Shown here piece by piece: positions 53,128 through 64,000 of a DNA stretch of 64,000 nucleotides (the first letter of the stretch is position 1; every line of letters begins with the position of its first letter). Source of the stretch: Chrysemys picta bellii (taxonomy: Eukaryota > Chordata > Testudines > Emydidae); NCBI RefSeq assembly GCF_011386835.1, contig NC_088798.1, forward strand, positions 2,976,001 through 3,040,000. Direction: 5' to 3'. A program made the position numbers and the translations under genes. The notes below the pieces were generated by a model, which was not told the origin of the DNA, searched no databases, and worked only from the letters and a program-made list of their open reading frames with translations.

Positions 53128-54110
53128 AGAGCCCAGAGGTCGGGGATCAGGGGGGCTGCGGGTCGGGAGTGAGGGGCATTGGCAGAGCTGGGGGTGGAGA
53201 GCCCAGGGCTGGGCTAGCAGGGGGCTGCGGGTCGGGAGTGAGGGGCACCGGCAGAGCTGAGGGGGGGCAGGGCTGGGCTAGCAGGGGGCTGCGGGTCGGG
53301 AGTGAGGGGCACCGGCAGAGCTGTGGGGGAGCCCAGGGCTGGGCTAGCAGGGGGCTGCGGGTCGGGAGTGAGGGGCACCGGCAGAACTGAGGGGTGGAGA
53401 GCCCAGGGCTGGGCTAGCAGGGGGCTGCGGGTCGGGAGTGAGGGGCACCGGCAGAGCTGGGGGGGACAGGGCTGGGCTAGCAGGGGGCTGCGGGTCGGCA
53501 GTGAGGGGCACCGGCAGAGCTGGGGTGAGGGGAGCCAGGCTGGGCTAGCAGGGGCTGCGGGTCGGGAGTGAGGGGCACCGGCAGAGCTGGGGGAGCCCAG
53601 GGCTGGGCTAGCAGGGGCTGCGGGTCGGGAGTGAGGGGCACCGGCAGAGCTGGGGGGGGCAGGGCTGGGCTAGCAGGGGGCTGCGGGTCGGGAGTGAGGG
53701 GCACCGGCAGAGCTGTGGGTGGGGGAGCCCAGGGCTGGGCTAGCAGGGGCTGCGGGTCGGGAGTGAGGGGCACTGGCAGAGCTGAGGGGTGCCCAGGGCT
53801 GGGCTAGCAGGGGCTGCGGGTCGGGAGTGAGGGGCACTGGCAGAACTGAGGGGTGCCCAGGGCTGGGCGAGCAGGGGGCTGCGGGTTGGCAGTGAGGGGC
53901 ACCGGCAGAGCTGTGGGTGGGGGAGCCCAGGGCTGGGCTAGCAGGGGGCTGCGGGTCGGGAGTGAGGGGCACCGGCAGAGCTGGGGGGATGCCCAGGGCT
54001 GGGCTAGCAGGGGCTGCGGGTCGGGAGTGAGGGGCATTGGCAGAGCTGAGGGGTGCCCAGGGCTGGGCTAGCGGGGGCTGCAGGTCAGGATCGAGGGCAC
54101 CGGCAGGGGG
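53128..54110. repeat. About 60-68-bp minisatellite
   Basis: About fifteen units centred on 'ggctgggctagcagggggct' then 'gcgggtcgggagtgaggggc' and 'accggcagagctg', with a variable G-rich spacer. Both strands have open frames through it by periodicity only. Confidence 0.93.
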
Positions 54111-56270
54111 CTGGGGTCACCTGCACCCCAGAAGCTCCCAATTTCAGGTGCTGGGAGACGCAATCTGCGAATTGTCCTGGCTCTTTTACTGCCTGGGAAA
54201 ATCAACGGTCAGGCAGCGAACCCTCTAACTCCAGCGTAAGGTATTTCTCATCCAGCACCGCCCAGCTCCTCACCCTCGGCCTCTAACTCGACTGGCACCC
54301 GCGGGCCTGTCCCCTGACCTGAAATGGGGTTCACGGGGCTGGCCTTGCCCCACCCTTGGGAATCCGGCACCCCGGGAGGAAACGCCCGGGACTCCCCGCT
54401 TCACTGGCTGCTTTAGAGGAGAGGGTTCAACTTTACCACAAACCTCACAGTGGCTCGGGGTCCTGTCCTTAGATTTCACCACCCCGGCGCTGTAACGGCC
54501 TGACCATGGAGTCACAGACGGCCCCTTGGGTGCTCCGAGCTGTCTCGGGTGACAGATGGCCCCTTACGCCAAGGATCACAGCAATAGTCAGGTTACTCCC
54601 GGTCCCAAAGGACCCTGCACCACTGAGCCCCATGCCAGATCGGGGCCAGGCCACAGGCCCGCGGTTTACATACACAGGGACCTCGTCTGCCCAGCAAACG
54701 CCGGGTGGGCCACACACTGGCCCTGCCGCCTGGGAGAGCAAAGTCTCTGCTCCCAGCACAGATCCCCTCCTCTGCTCCCAGCCATTTGGCTTGGCGGAAA
54801 CAAGACAGGAGCCTCGGTTTGCCTGGCTTTCGACTTCGCTTTGGCACGGGGCGAAGTTCTAAGCTAGCCCCCCCCTTAGAGAGAGCCGGACAGAGACACC
54901 GCCCAGCAGAGCTCCGCCCACATTCTCAGCAGCTGGTCCCACCGCTGGATTGGGGCTGGCTCCGCGGTGGCTCACTTTTCGCCAGCCAAACCACCAGCGG
55001 CGCGAGCCTGGCCTCTGTTCGCACGTCTCATCCCCGCTTTGCTTCCTGGCTTATCTCACCGCCTCACCCCTGCGCCATCTCATCAATCACGTGGCTTGTG
55101 CGCCAGGGGGCAGCCCAGGGAACCGGGTGCGGGTCCAGGCCCAGTGTGACGGCGGGCGGCTGCCCCACGGCAGTGGAAGGTGGCACACGAAGGCAGACGT
55201 TGGCCAGACGCAGGTGTCGCACAGCAGAGGTGACAGCTCTGGGCACGCCGGGAAGGGAACGCCAGGGCAAGCGGGACGGCTGCCGTCTGGGCTGGCACTT
55301 CCGGCCCGGAGCCAGGCTGAAAGCTGCAGTGCCCAGGCTCCCACGTGGGGGCCAGTGAGGTGGATGCACACAGAGCCCACTGACCAGCAGGTCCACACGC
55401 CCCTCGAGCGGAGGAGAGGCTGAGGGACGGGGCGTCCCGAGGGCGCGACTCCCTGGCGTTACCCGAGAGCAGCGAGGCCGAACCTGGGAGGAGAGGGAGG
55501 GCACAGTACTGCAGGGCAGCCTGCCCCGGACACGGCCAGCGCTGACCCATGGGCACCTGGGGTCCATCCCCCACACACCCGCCCCCAGCCTGAACCCCCA
55601 CCCTGCCAGGAACGTCACCCCGAGCGGCCAGCTGGGCCGCCTGCAAGGGCCTCGGGGCAGGGCCAGGGTGGGTGGGGCTGCCCCAGGCCCACGGGGGGGC
55701 AGAGCTGCGCCGGAGTGGGTGGATGGAGGTGCTGGGCCCGGGGCAGGAGCATCAGAGCTTGGCTTCAAATCAGGCCTGGGAGACCCGGCTGGAACCCAGC
55801 AGCCTCGTGCCGGGATTCCTCTGTCCCGGGGTCAGGAAGCGCCACAGGGGCTGTCTGCTGCCTCCCTCCACACCCAGCCGGCTTGGGCCAGCGGAAGCAG
55901 TTACGGCTCAGCCCGGCGAGGACCAGGGTCTCCAGCAGAGGCCAGGCAGACGTGGAGCAAGGGGAACCTCGGCACACAGCGCCGCCCAGGGCAAGAGCAA
56001 GGCCTGGGGCGCAGCGTGGGCAGTGCGGCAACGGCAGGGCCTCGGGCATCCCCAGCTCGCCAGCAGCAGGGCCCAGACAGCCGGACGCCGCGGCATGTGC
56101 CCAGGCCAGCCGTGGGAACAGATCCAGCTCCGATGCTGCTGTGGACGCCGATTCCTGCCGACCCAAGGAAGCCAGCCCCAGCCCCAGCCCCAGCCCCACA
56201 AAGGTAATCAGGCTCCTGGATTCCCTGGAGCCATCCAGATGCCTTTGAGCAGCAGCTGCCCCCCCCCGGG
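54111..56270. other. Intergenic sequence, no gene recognised
   Basis: Unique sequence. No exon or element that I can support. Confidence 0.45.
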
Positions 56271-56277
56271 ACTGGGG

Positions 56278-56828
56278 TAGGGTTGCCAACTTTCTAATTA
56301 CTGCAAACCGAATAGCCTTGCCCCGCCTCTCCCTCAGGCCCCGCCCCTGCCCCGCCTCTCCCTGAGGCCCCGCCCCCACCTCTTCCCCTCCCTCCATCAC
56401 TCATTCGCTCCCACTCACTTACTCCCTCTCTCCCTGGACTCACCTGCTACCTGCAGAGCCAGGCTGGGAGGAGCCGACACGGAGCCTGGCCAATCAGGGT
56501 ACAGCAGGGAGGGGAGGGGAGGGGCTCAGTCCCTGGAGCAAGGGGCCAGGGCCGGGGCAATTGGGGCTCGGCGGGGCAGAAGGGGGAGTGACAGGATCCC
56601 ACCCCCCCCGGGCGGTGGCACCTACCTTTTGGAGCCCGTCCGGAAGCCAATCACTGCGCTCTGTCAGGGGTCAGCAGCTCCTCCAGTGGCTCCAGCCGCA
56701 GCTGCTGCTCTTCCCGCCCCCCAGTGGCAGAATCCAGTTACTGCAACCAACTGGACTTTGAGTGTCCAGTCAGAACAGCTGACTGGACACGCCAGGTTCC
56801 CTTTTCGACTGGACACCTGGCAACCCTA
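56278..56828. mobile_element. hAT-like MITE (551 bp)
   Basis: The terminal inverted repeats are TAGGGTTGCCA at the left and its complement TGGCAACCCTA at the right. The flanks, GACTGGGG (56270-56277) and GCCTGGGA (56829-56836), match at six of eight bases, consistent with an aged 8-bp target duplication. The interior has C-rich 'aggccccgcccctgccccgc' repeats and a 'ttggactttgagtgtccagtc'-type end region. No transposase is encoded. Confidence 0.75.
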
Positions 56829-56836
56829 GCCTGGGA

Positions 56837-58390
56837 AAGCAGCACATGCCAGGGCTGGTGAGATGGGCTGTGGGGGTCACAGCCTGGCCGTGATGCAAAG
56901 TCCCCATCCCCAGGAATCAGCCGGGGCTCCCGTGTGTGTTTCTCACTGGACTGGAGCCTCGTTTTCTCCTCCTGCCCTGCCGTGTCACGAAGCGTTGCCA
57001 CGGGCTGGTCCACAGCCATGGTCCTCCCCAGAGGCAGCTTCGCACCAGGGGCACCCTTCCTAGCTCTGGGGAGAAACTCCCCTTTCAGTGCTGTTGCCAT
57101 AAAGCCAGTCAGAGGGGCCTGCTGCAAAGCCCTCCACCATCCAGCCCGCAGCCTGGGCCGTAGCTCGGGGGAATGAAACTCAGGGAGCCAGCGCAGGCCC
57201 CGGCCCCATGGGAACAGGGCCTAGCCCTGGCTTTGGGCTCACCCTCTGCGGGGGGTGACAGGCTCCTTGGACATGCCATTGCAGAGACACTGCTGACCAT
57301 CCCCGAACTGGTTTAAACTGGGGAGATGCCCTGGCGTGGCCCGGGAGTGACCCCCCTCTCCAAGGTGCGTTCTCATCCCATCACCCGGTCTACCCCGGCT
57401 GGCCCACTGCACGCCCGCAGCACCTGGACACGATCTCGCTGGGGCAGGAGAGGGGTTGGTTCGCCCCAGAGATCACATCCCCCTGCTGTACTCTGCCGCC
57501 CGCCCCCCAGCACAGGGGAGCAGGTTCCCTGGGCGGTTGGTTTGCTGGATACTGAATTGGCAGGAAAGGCCGTGGCCCACTGGAAGTACCGCTGACAACT
57601 CCCCCGCCACAAAGAAAACAGCAGTGCCCCCGCGCTCCCCAAACCGGGCGGGTTTGATGGATTTTTCTTGATCCCCAGCCAAGCCCCGTCTCCTGCAAAG
57701 CAGCATGGTTCTCATTTGCTGTAGGTTTAACTCCAAATTAATTTGTAAGCGATCTGGCTCTCTTGTTCCCCGACAGATCTCCAACAGCGCCGGGGCGCGC
57801 CTGCCGGCTCAGCGGGCTAGGGGAACGGCAGGAAGGAGAAGGCCAGAGCCGTGACCCCTGGCGAGGAGTTAACTAGGTGTCAGGGCGAGATGTTTTCTGA
57901 AGGCACTAAGTGGATTTGACATCAGTGCAAGCATTTGGAGTGGGGGCTAGGCAGGGCCGTGCAGGGGGGATTAGACACACGCGGAGGATGACATGGGCAG
58001 GTTCTGGGCCCTGTTGAGGGCCCGATCCCTTCCTCTCTGTGAAGCCAAGCAGGAAGGTGCTTCGCACCGGTCAGGATCAGGGCAGGGAGCCCCACTGAGA
58101 CAAGCACAGAAGCCCGGGCCTCAACCCAGCCTTACTCCAGCCCACAGCCGCTTAAGAACAGGAGCAACTTGATGTCTGTGCCCAACTCTCACTGACGTCC
58201 AGGGGGCTCAGCACAAGCAGAACTGCTGCTCCGAGTCCAGCCCACAGCCACCTAGGCAATGTCTTCTCTGCTCGGCCGTGGCCGGGGCCTGCCCTGGCCA
58301 GCTGCTCCAGAGGCAGTCACGGGCTAACCTGGCGTTGGGGGAAATCTGTGGCTGGGTTCTGCCCTGGGCCGTTCCCCCATCTCCTCGGGC
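56837..58390. other. Intergenic sequence, no gene recognised
   Basis: Unique sequence without supported features. Confidence 0.45.
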
Positions 58391-58396
58391 TCCTGT

Positions 58397-59475
58397 TGTG
58401 ACGTTATTGACATAAACTGGGACCATCTAGATCATTGTTGCAACCAAGGTCCTGTAGTGGCACCCAAATCTTGTATAAAGGGGGTCAAATGGGGTGTCTA
58501 GGACAAGGTTATGGTTTACTGGTTATGATTATGCTGTCTATATGTATGTATCAGTTTTGTAGTCGAAGTTATGAATATTGGCTCTATACTGTCTGTATGG
58601 CAAACTTATGCTATGCTTCTGGGTGACATCCCAGACAAGCTGAGTTTAGCTCTGCCTAGCCTGCTTGATGGCCCATTAAGGACCATCAGCTATACAATGG
58701 ACCCATTGAGAGAAGGCAGATACGCCTTGTACCTCAGCAAAGTATGCAGGGACTGGCCCACGTGACTCCAGACTCCATTTTTGCTGTAATTTTCCACAGT
58801 AAGAACAAAGAGGTGATCTTACACCTGGAAAAGACTATATAAGGCTGATGCCTGATCTCCATCTGGTCTTCAATCCTGCTTCTTACCTCTGGAGGGACTT
58901 TGCTACAAACTGAAGCTCTGAACAAAGGACTGAGGACCCATCCCAGCGGGGGATGTATTCCAGAGACTTGATTTGAACCTGCAGTTTATTCCATCGCTGC
59001 TGCAAGCCTGAACCAAGAACTTTGCCATTACTGTATGTAATTGATTCCATTTAACCAATTCTAACTCTCATCTCTATCTTCTTCCTTTTACGAATAAACC
59101 TTTAGATTTTAGATTCTAAGGGATTGGCAGTAGCGTGATTTGTGGGTAAGGTCTGACTTGTACATTGACCTGGGTCTGGGGCTTGGTCCTTTGGGATCGG
59201 GAGAACCGTTTTCTTTTACTGGGGTATTGGTTTTTATAACCATTTGTCCCCATAACGTGTGGCACTGGTGGTAATACTGGGTAACTGGAGTGTCTAAGGA
59301 GATTGCTTGTGAGACTTGCGGTTAGCCAGTGGGGTGAGACCGAAGTCTTAGTCTGGCTGGTTTGGTTTGCCTTAGAGGTGGAAAAACCCCAGCCTTGGGC
59401 TGTAACTGCCCTATTTGAGCAATTTGTCCTGAGTTGGCACTCTCAGTTGGGTTCCGCCAGAACCGCATTGTCACA
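58397..59475 (+). mobile_element. Solo LTR (1079 bp)
   Basis: Begins TGTGACGTTATTGAC and ends ATTGTCACA. Perfect target duplication CCTGT at 58392-58396 and 59476-59480. TATA box (TATATAA, 58837-58843) and AATAAA (59093-59098). No internal region. It sits in unique sequence. Confidence 0.93.
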
Positions 59476-59480
59476 CCTGT

Positions 59481-61750
59481 CCAGGCGTGCGGCTTTTCCT
59501 GCTTGCACCCACGTCCAGAGCTCGTTTGAATCCTGCTAAGCTCTTGGCCTGGGGAATATCTTGTGGCAGTGAGGCCGGGGAGCCCTGGAGAAGGCGCAAA
59601 TGAGGGCCCAGCGGAGGATCCAAGGAGATGCCCGAGAAGAGACTGAGCCCCTGGGAGCCAGCGGGGTGGCTCCGAGGAGACACGGTCACGGCCTGGAAGC
59701 ACCTGGAAGGAGATTGGCTCTATTGCAGGCAGGGCCAGGGGAAGGATCAAAGGCCTGACACTGGGGATGGGAGAGTTAGGCTGGAGACGTCAGCGCAGCC
59801 GGGCCCAGGAACAGGCCCCCGGGTGGTGGTGGAGGCGTGAGCGGTCGCCGGGCCCCATGCTATCTAACCCGGCATCTGGCCCACCGCATGACCCACAGGC
59901 CTTCCTGGGGGACACCCACCCACAGACCCTTCCAGGGGCCCGACCCCCAGACACGCACAGGGGCCGACACCGGCTCCGTTTTACAACTATTCAGACTGTT
60001 ATTGTTGAGCCGAACGACGTGGCGAGGCTGTGAGGGGACGCCGAGCCCCGACCGCGCCGGCTCCCTGACGCCCCCTCGGCCCTGCTCCCCGGAGCTGGAC
60101 TGTTCATCCCAGTGTCCCGGCCAAGCTGGAAACCCAAGTAGCCACCGGCATTCAGTCCTGATCCACGTGCCTCCTGTGCTTTGAACTGAAGATGGTTTTC
60201 TCCACTTCCTGTCCTAAACTGCTGGGCGGCTGCATTCCTGGCTGCGTTCAGTGGTGGAAACAGGAGAGCCTTTGGCACGAAAGGGGCTGTGTAGAAAAGA
60301 GAGTGAGAGTCACCTCCCAGCCCAGCGGCAATCCAGAGCCGCTCCTCTCGGGGGCTTTCGAGCTAGGAGGGCTCAGGGAGGCAGAACTCCTGGGTTTCAG
60401 TCCCGGCTCTGCGGCTTTGACTGTGGGCCAGTCGACAGGATGGATGCCCCGGTCACATCCTCGGCCAGGAGAGAGAGGGGGTGAGTCTTAGCCCAGCAGG
60501 GGGGGCGTGACCCGGTGGGATCTGGGAACATTCGAACTGTGCCCGCTGTGCCCCATTCAGCTCAGCCCGGGTAACGATCCCGCAGCCCCCGCCGGGGCTC
60601 AGCGGAGGATACGTGGCAGGCAGAGTCGAGCACCACGTCGTTTTTAAACAGCCTGAAACTGGCGAGTGTCCCGAAGAGGACCACAAACATGAGACAATCT
60701 GGAGCATCGGGCCTGGGATGAGATGGCAAAGGGACTGGCCAGGCTCCGCCCCGCGAAGCAGACGTGAGGCACCTTTCCCTTGCGCAGGGTCACACTGCAA
60801 GTTAGCGGCAGGGCAGGAAAAGAACCCAAGAGTCCCAGTCTCACTGCTAAAGCACGCTGCTTCCCGCGGAGCAGGACCACAGTGAAACATGTTCACTGCC
60901 CGCAAATACAGCGGAAATGGGAGCTCAGCATCTGGAACAATAACAGAGCTATCCACCAATGCTGGGCGAAGCTGCCCTCTTTGCCCAACTCCAGCATTGC
61001 CTTCTGCCCGGCCGCAGCCTTTGTCCAGACCTTGGTCGCTTCCCCGTGGAGGATACAGAGTCAGGGTATGTTCTAAGTTTGCCTGGTTATTTATCCTGGC
61101 CTGGAACAGAGGTGGTCACAAACAGAACACAGGCAAATCCTTTCTTTCAGGGCTCTCAGCCCACCACCAATGCCCACTTCCTAAAGAGCAACTGCTTCAA
61201 GCATTGACTCTATTCAGAGCCCACAGCAGAGAACAACTTCTGCAGCTGCTCGCACAGCTCCTCCTCCATGGAGCCCCCACCTCTGCTCTGAACAGCATGT
61301 CTTCCCAAGACTGCACACTTGCTCGCACACTATGAAAAAGCGCTTAGAAGACTGTGTAACGGTGCCTCCTGCTGACATCTGCCATAACGACATCATCATC
61401 AGACCAGGCAATGGATCGAGCTACCAGGCGACTCAGAAATCATCTTCACGCAGTGGTGTTCATGATCAGGTTTCATAGTGCCTCTCCGAGGGATGTGAGA
61501 TCGAATGGAATGACCCATAACAGCAACCAACCCAAATCACGCCACAGGCTTCGCATTAGGGCCGGCGTGCTGCCCCTCACGCTTGGGAGGAGCCCATGGG
61601 AACACCCCTGGAGAGGCCTCGTTATCCTCCTCAGCCCTCGCTTTTGCCATGATGCCTGCGAAAAGCCTGGAGGTGGTATGCAGAGACCCCAGCCTGCCCT
61701 GCCGACCAGCACCCTCTCCTTGTTTCCTTGTACTCCTGCCTGTCTGTCAG
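59481..61750. other. Intergenic sequence with MIR-like scraps
   Basis: Mostly unique. Two short MIR-like pieces are visible: near 60380-60435 (plus; 'gaactcctgggtttcagtcc', 'cggctctgcggctttgactg') and 60770-60850 (minus; 'cagggtcacactgcaagtta'). No gene. Confidence 0.45.
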
Positions 61751-61754
61751 CATC

Positions 61755-61905
61755 CATCTGTCTCGTGGCGTATCCCTGGGTTGCCAGCTCTTTGGGGCAG
61801 GGTCTGGGGTCTGGGAGTATGCAGCACCTGGCACACTGGGCTCCTGGTCCCTGACTGGGGCTCCTAGGTGCTACGGTAACACAAATAATAAATCATCATA
61901 AACAG
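61755..61905 (+). repeat. Sauropsid SINE tail
   Basis: 'gttgccagctctttggggca', 'tatgcagcacctggcacact', 'gactggggctcctaggtgct' and 'acggtaacacaaataataaa'. It is the same 3' tail seen in the intron copy at 26125-26375. Confidence 0.72.
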
Positions 61906-62685
61906 AGCTCTAGCATCCATCCGGGCACGTAGCCTGTGCCAGCCCTGGGGAATCGCGGGGCCTTCCCGGAGTCAGGCTGACCTGATCGAGAAGCCTCAAC
62001 ACCAGCTCAGGGAGAGCCTCTGCAGACGTGGGGGGGCAAGAGCTCCCCACACCTGGTGGTTCTTCTCTGTACCCCCCTTACACTGTTTGTGCCCCAGAAT
62101 GTTTTGGGAGGATCGCTGGGCTCTGGGGCTGGCGCTGGGGTGGGAGGGGGGAAGGAACAGTCACTTTTGTATGTTACAGATCTGGACACAAAACAGACGC
62201 GGGCTCGCCTGGCACCCGCAGCACCGAACCAGGCCCGATCACAGCACCCCCAGCAAGGTGACTGCTCACAGGTCCATGGTACGTGCCCCCTCCCATTGAA
62301 CTCTCATCGAAGCACAGATGACAACAGTCTGGAGTCGGCATCGCTCGGTAACGTCTCGTCAGCGCTTGCCACCTCCCGACCAGCACCTGCGACTTTCCCA
62401 TCAGTGCCACGCAGGGCGGGGGAGTCCACGGAGCATTTTAGTCCTCTGAAGGCCCCCCCAAAGTAAAAATTGGATTTGATCCTCCCCCGCCCGAGCTCTA
62501 AACCCCCTTCCTGCTCGAGGGTGCCCGAGAGAGAGACGGGTTTGAAATGTTCACAAGGGCCCTCCCGAGGCGGGCACGCCGCAGTGCTTTGCCTGCCAAG
62601 ACCGCCAGGATATCGTGGTGCCAACCCTGGGCAAAAACCTAACACCCGCCATGTCTAAGTGAGGAGCAGAGAGAGAAGCAGCCTA
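61906..62685. other. Intergenic sequence, no gene recognised
   Basis: Unique sequence. No supported exon or element. Confidence 0.45.
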
Positions 62686-62689
62686 TGAA

Positions 62690-63470
62690 ACGTAACGGCT
62701 CTAACAGACCCTTGGATTGCAAGAGGCTTCGATGACCAATATGCAACCACAGAGCCCGGCCTCAGATTTCAGCTCGCGGAAAAGGCAGGCATTGACTGGC
62801 AACCCAGGGTTAAAACTCACAACAAACCAGCAGAGGAAGATTTCAAAAACAAACCCCAAACCAATCCCAAGAATTTGTTTCATGCTTCCTGGATCCCTCC
62901 CCACATGCAGCCGCGTTTCCCTGGATGGCCAATTTATAATCAGCAGAATGGAATGCAGTAAATTAAATATTTTTAAACAACTTTGCTCTCTCTCTGGTGA
63001 AAGAGCGCAGCGATTGCTCTTTCTTGTCTGTTTCGTGCTGGGTGGTCTCCCCGTCCGCCCGCACATCTTCCTCAAACACAATTAACCATTTAGACGGTGC
63101 ACAAAGGAGTAGCTTATGCATACAACACCAGGAGCTCGCTGCTTTGACGGCGGGGGAGGGAGAGGGAAGCGGCAGGCTGCCCTTTTATTTTCCCTTAAAA
63201 ACAAAAACAAGAAAATCCCTTTTTCCTCTCCAAATCAGCCCACCATTTGCCTTGAATTGTAAAGGCGCCGATCCAGGCTCATCAGCTGTCCTTGAATTCA
63301 CTCCAACAATCCGATTGCTTTCTTGAAAAAAAATTCAGTATTAGCCTTTTCAAAGCTGTAAACATACAAGTTTATATAGGCTGCTAATCTCTTGCCTTAC
63401 TGATTTCTATCCGAGCAGATCTGCGATGACTGGCTAGAAGGCCTTTCAGGAATTGCTGTACGCTGATTTG
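62690..63470. promoter_or_regulatory. Candidate conserved non-coding region
   Basis: The longest AT-rich, CpG-poor, repeat-free block in the window. It includes 'ggatggccaatttataatca', 'agtaaattaaatatttttaa', 'aattaaccatttagacggtg', 'ccttgaattgtaaaggcgcc' and 'aagctgtaaacatacaagtt' (a forkhead-like GTAAACA). No splice-supported exon. Enhancer function is inferred. Confidence 0.35.
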
Positions 63471-64000
63471 TCTAAGAGACAGGGCAAGGCTGCGCATCTT
63501 GGCTCCTGGCACCCAGGAGATGAACCAAAAACCTGCAGGATCCAGAGAGAGACAAGAAAGGAACCGTACACGGGCCTAATCCTGCAGCGCTTGCCCAGGC
63601 CGAGCTCCTGCTGCCGTCAGTGGGTGCTCGGCCTGCTAGAGCTGGGGAGCTAATGAATGACCCCTCGATCCCCCAGGATCTACGTGCTGGGAGCTCCTGG
63701 GATGTCCAGGGTCAGCTCCCGGGGCAGATTTTCCCCTCGGCGCTGTTGGTGCTGACAATCTGAATCTCGCCCCTGGCTGCCTGCTTTCCTCGCCTAGCAG
63801 GGGAGGGAATAAGCCTTGTTCTTCCTCTCGCAGCCTCTGCGCGAGGATCTCCAAGCTCTCTGCCTGCAGCCCTGGCACGCCGGTACCATCCCCCGCCCCC
63901 GTTACCGATGGAGAAAGGAGATCGAGGGGGAGGGGGCTGGCTGGAGCTGGCACAGGAGAGCTGCGTCAGTCCTGTTCCTTAGCACAAGCCCCTTTCTCCT
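63471..64000. other. Intergenic sequence to window end
   Basis: No supported feature. Confidence 0.4.

Noticed and set aside
58571..59539. Short open frames within the 58397 solo LTR
   Set aside because: They lie across LTR regulatory sequence, have no domain, and the LTR has no internal coding region.
62701..63081. A 126-codon minus-strand frame with hydrophobic segments
   Set aside because: An isolated frame in AT-rich DNA with no homologue that I recognise and no splice support. More likely non-coding.
37901..64000. tRNA or snRNA genes upstream of PTCH2
   Set aside because: I saw no paired A and B boxes, cloverleaf or snRNA core. The SINE-like pieces lack an intact tRNA head.

Overview
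The window is vertebrate nuclear DNA, most likely from a turtle or another sauropsid. The evidence is split genes with GT/AG introns, CR1 LINE 3' ends, MIR/CORE-SINE-like pieces, solo LTRs of about 1.1 kb with 5-bp target duplications, hAT-type MITEs and many GC-rich minisatellites. No bacterial gene, CRISPR array or operon is present. The species call is an inference from the repeat types.

The only host protein-coding gene I can support is the 5' part of PTCH2 (patched 2, Hedgehog receptor family), on the minus strand. Five exons are placed by splice sites, phase and protein similarity: exon 1 at 37463-37567, exon 2 at 36061-36253, exon 3 at 3794-3982, exon 4 at 3504-3573 and exon 5 at 2933-3024. 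Exon 6 onward lies beyond position 1. Exon 3 lacks one base, which shifts the frame as given. Intron 2 is about 32 kb and holds most of the unusual sequence.

Intron 2 (3983-36060) contains, in window order: an old CR1 piece, a 48-bp minisatellite, a 45-bp minisatellite (7895-10525) with an inverted block and higher-order duplications, a nest of two Ty3/gypsy-like LTR elements (10526-18746), more unique GC-rich DNA with AT-rich islands that look like conserved non-coding elements, a CR1 tail split by a hAT MITE, further SINE and CR1 pieces, and a 37-bp minisatellite that reaches the exon 2 splice donor. In the nest, element copy 2 (plus, 12393-16486) sits inside the gag of copy 1 (minus). Both insertions have 5-bp target duplications, and the two LTRs of each copy read as identical. 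Both copies carry gag, protease and an integrase zinc-binding region but no recognisable reverse transcriptase, RNase H or integrase catalytic core. They look like a recently active non-autonomous family that moves with help from another element.

Upstream of PTCH2 exon 1 (37568-64000) I find a CpG-rich promoter region with a CCAAT box and an exact GLI consensus site, then about 26 kb with no supported exon. That stretch holds CR1 and MIR-like pieces, a perfect 67-bp fold-back, three solo LTRs with target duplications (one inside a MIR-like SINE, one inside a CR1), two minisatellites, a hAT-like MITE and a few enhancer-like low-CpG islands.

No novel multi-gene system is visible. The best leads are the reverse-transcriptase-lacking LTR family with its self-nesting, the 1-bp frameshift in PTCH2, and repeat arrays placed where they could affect PTCH2 splicing or transcription.
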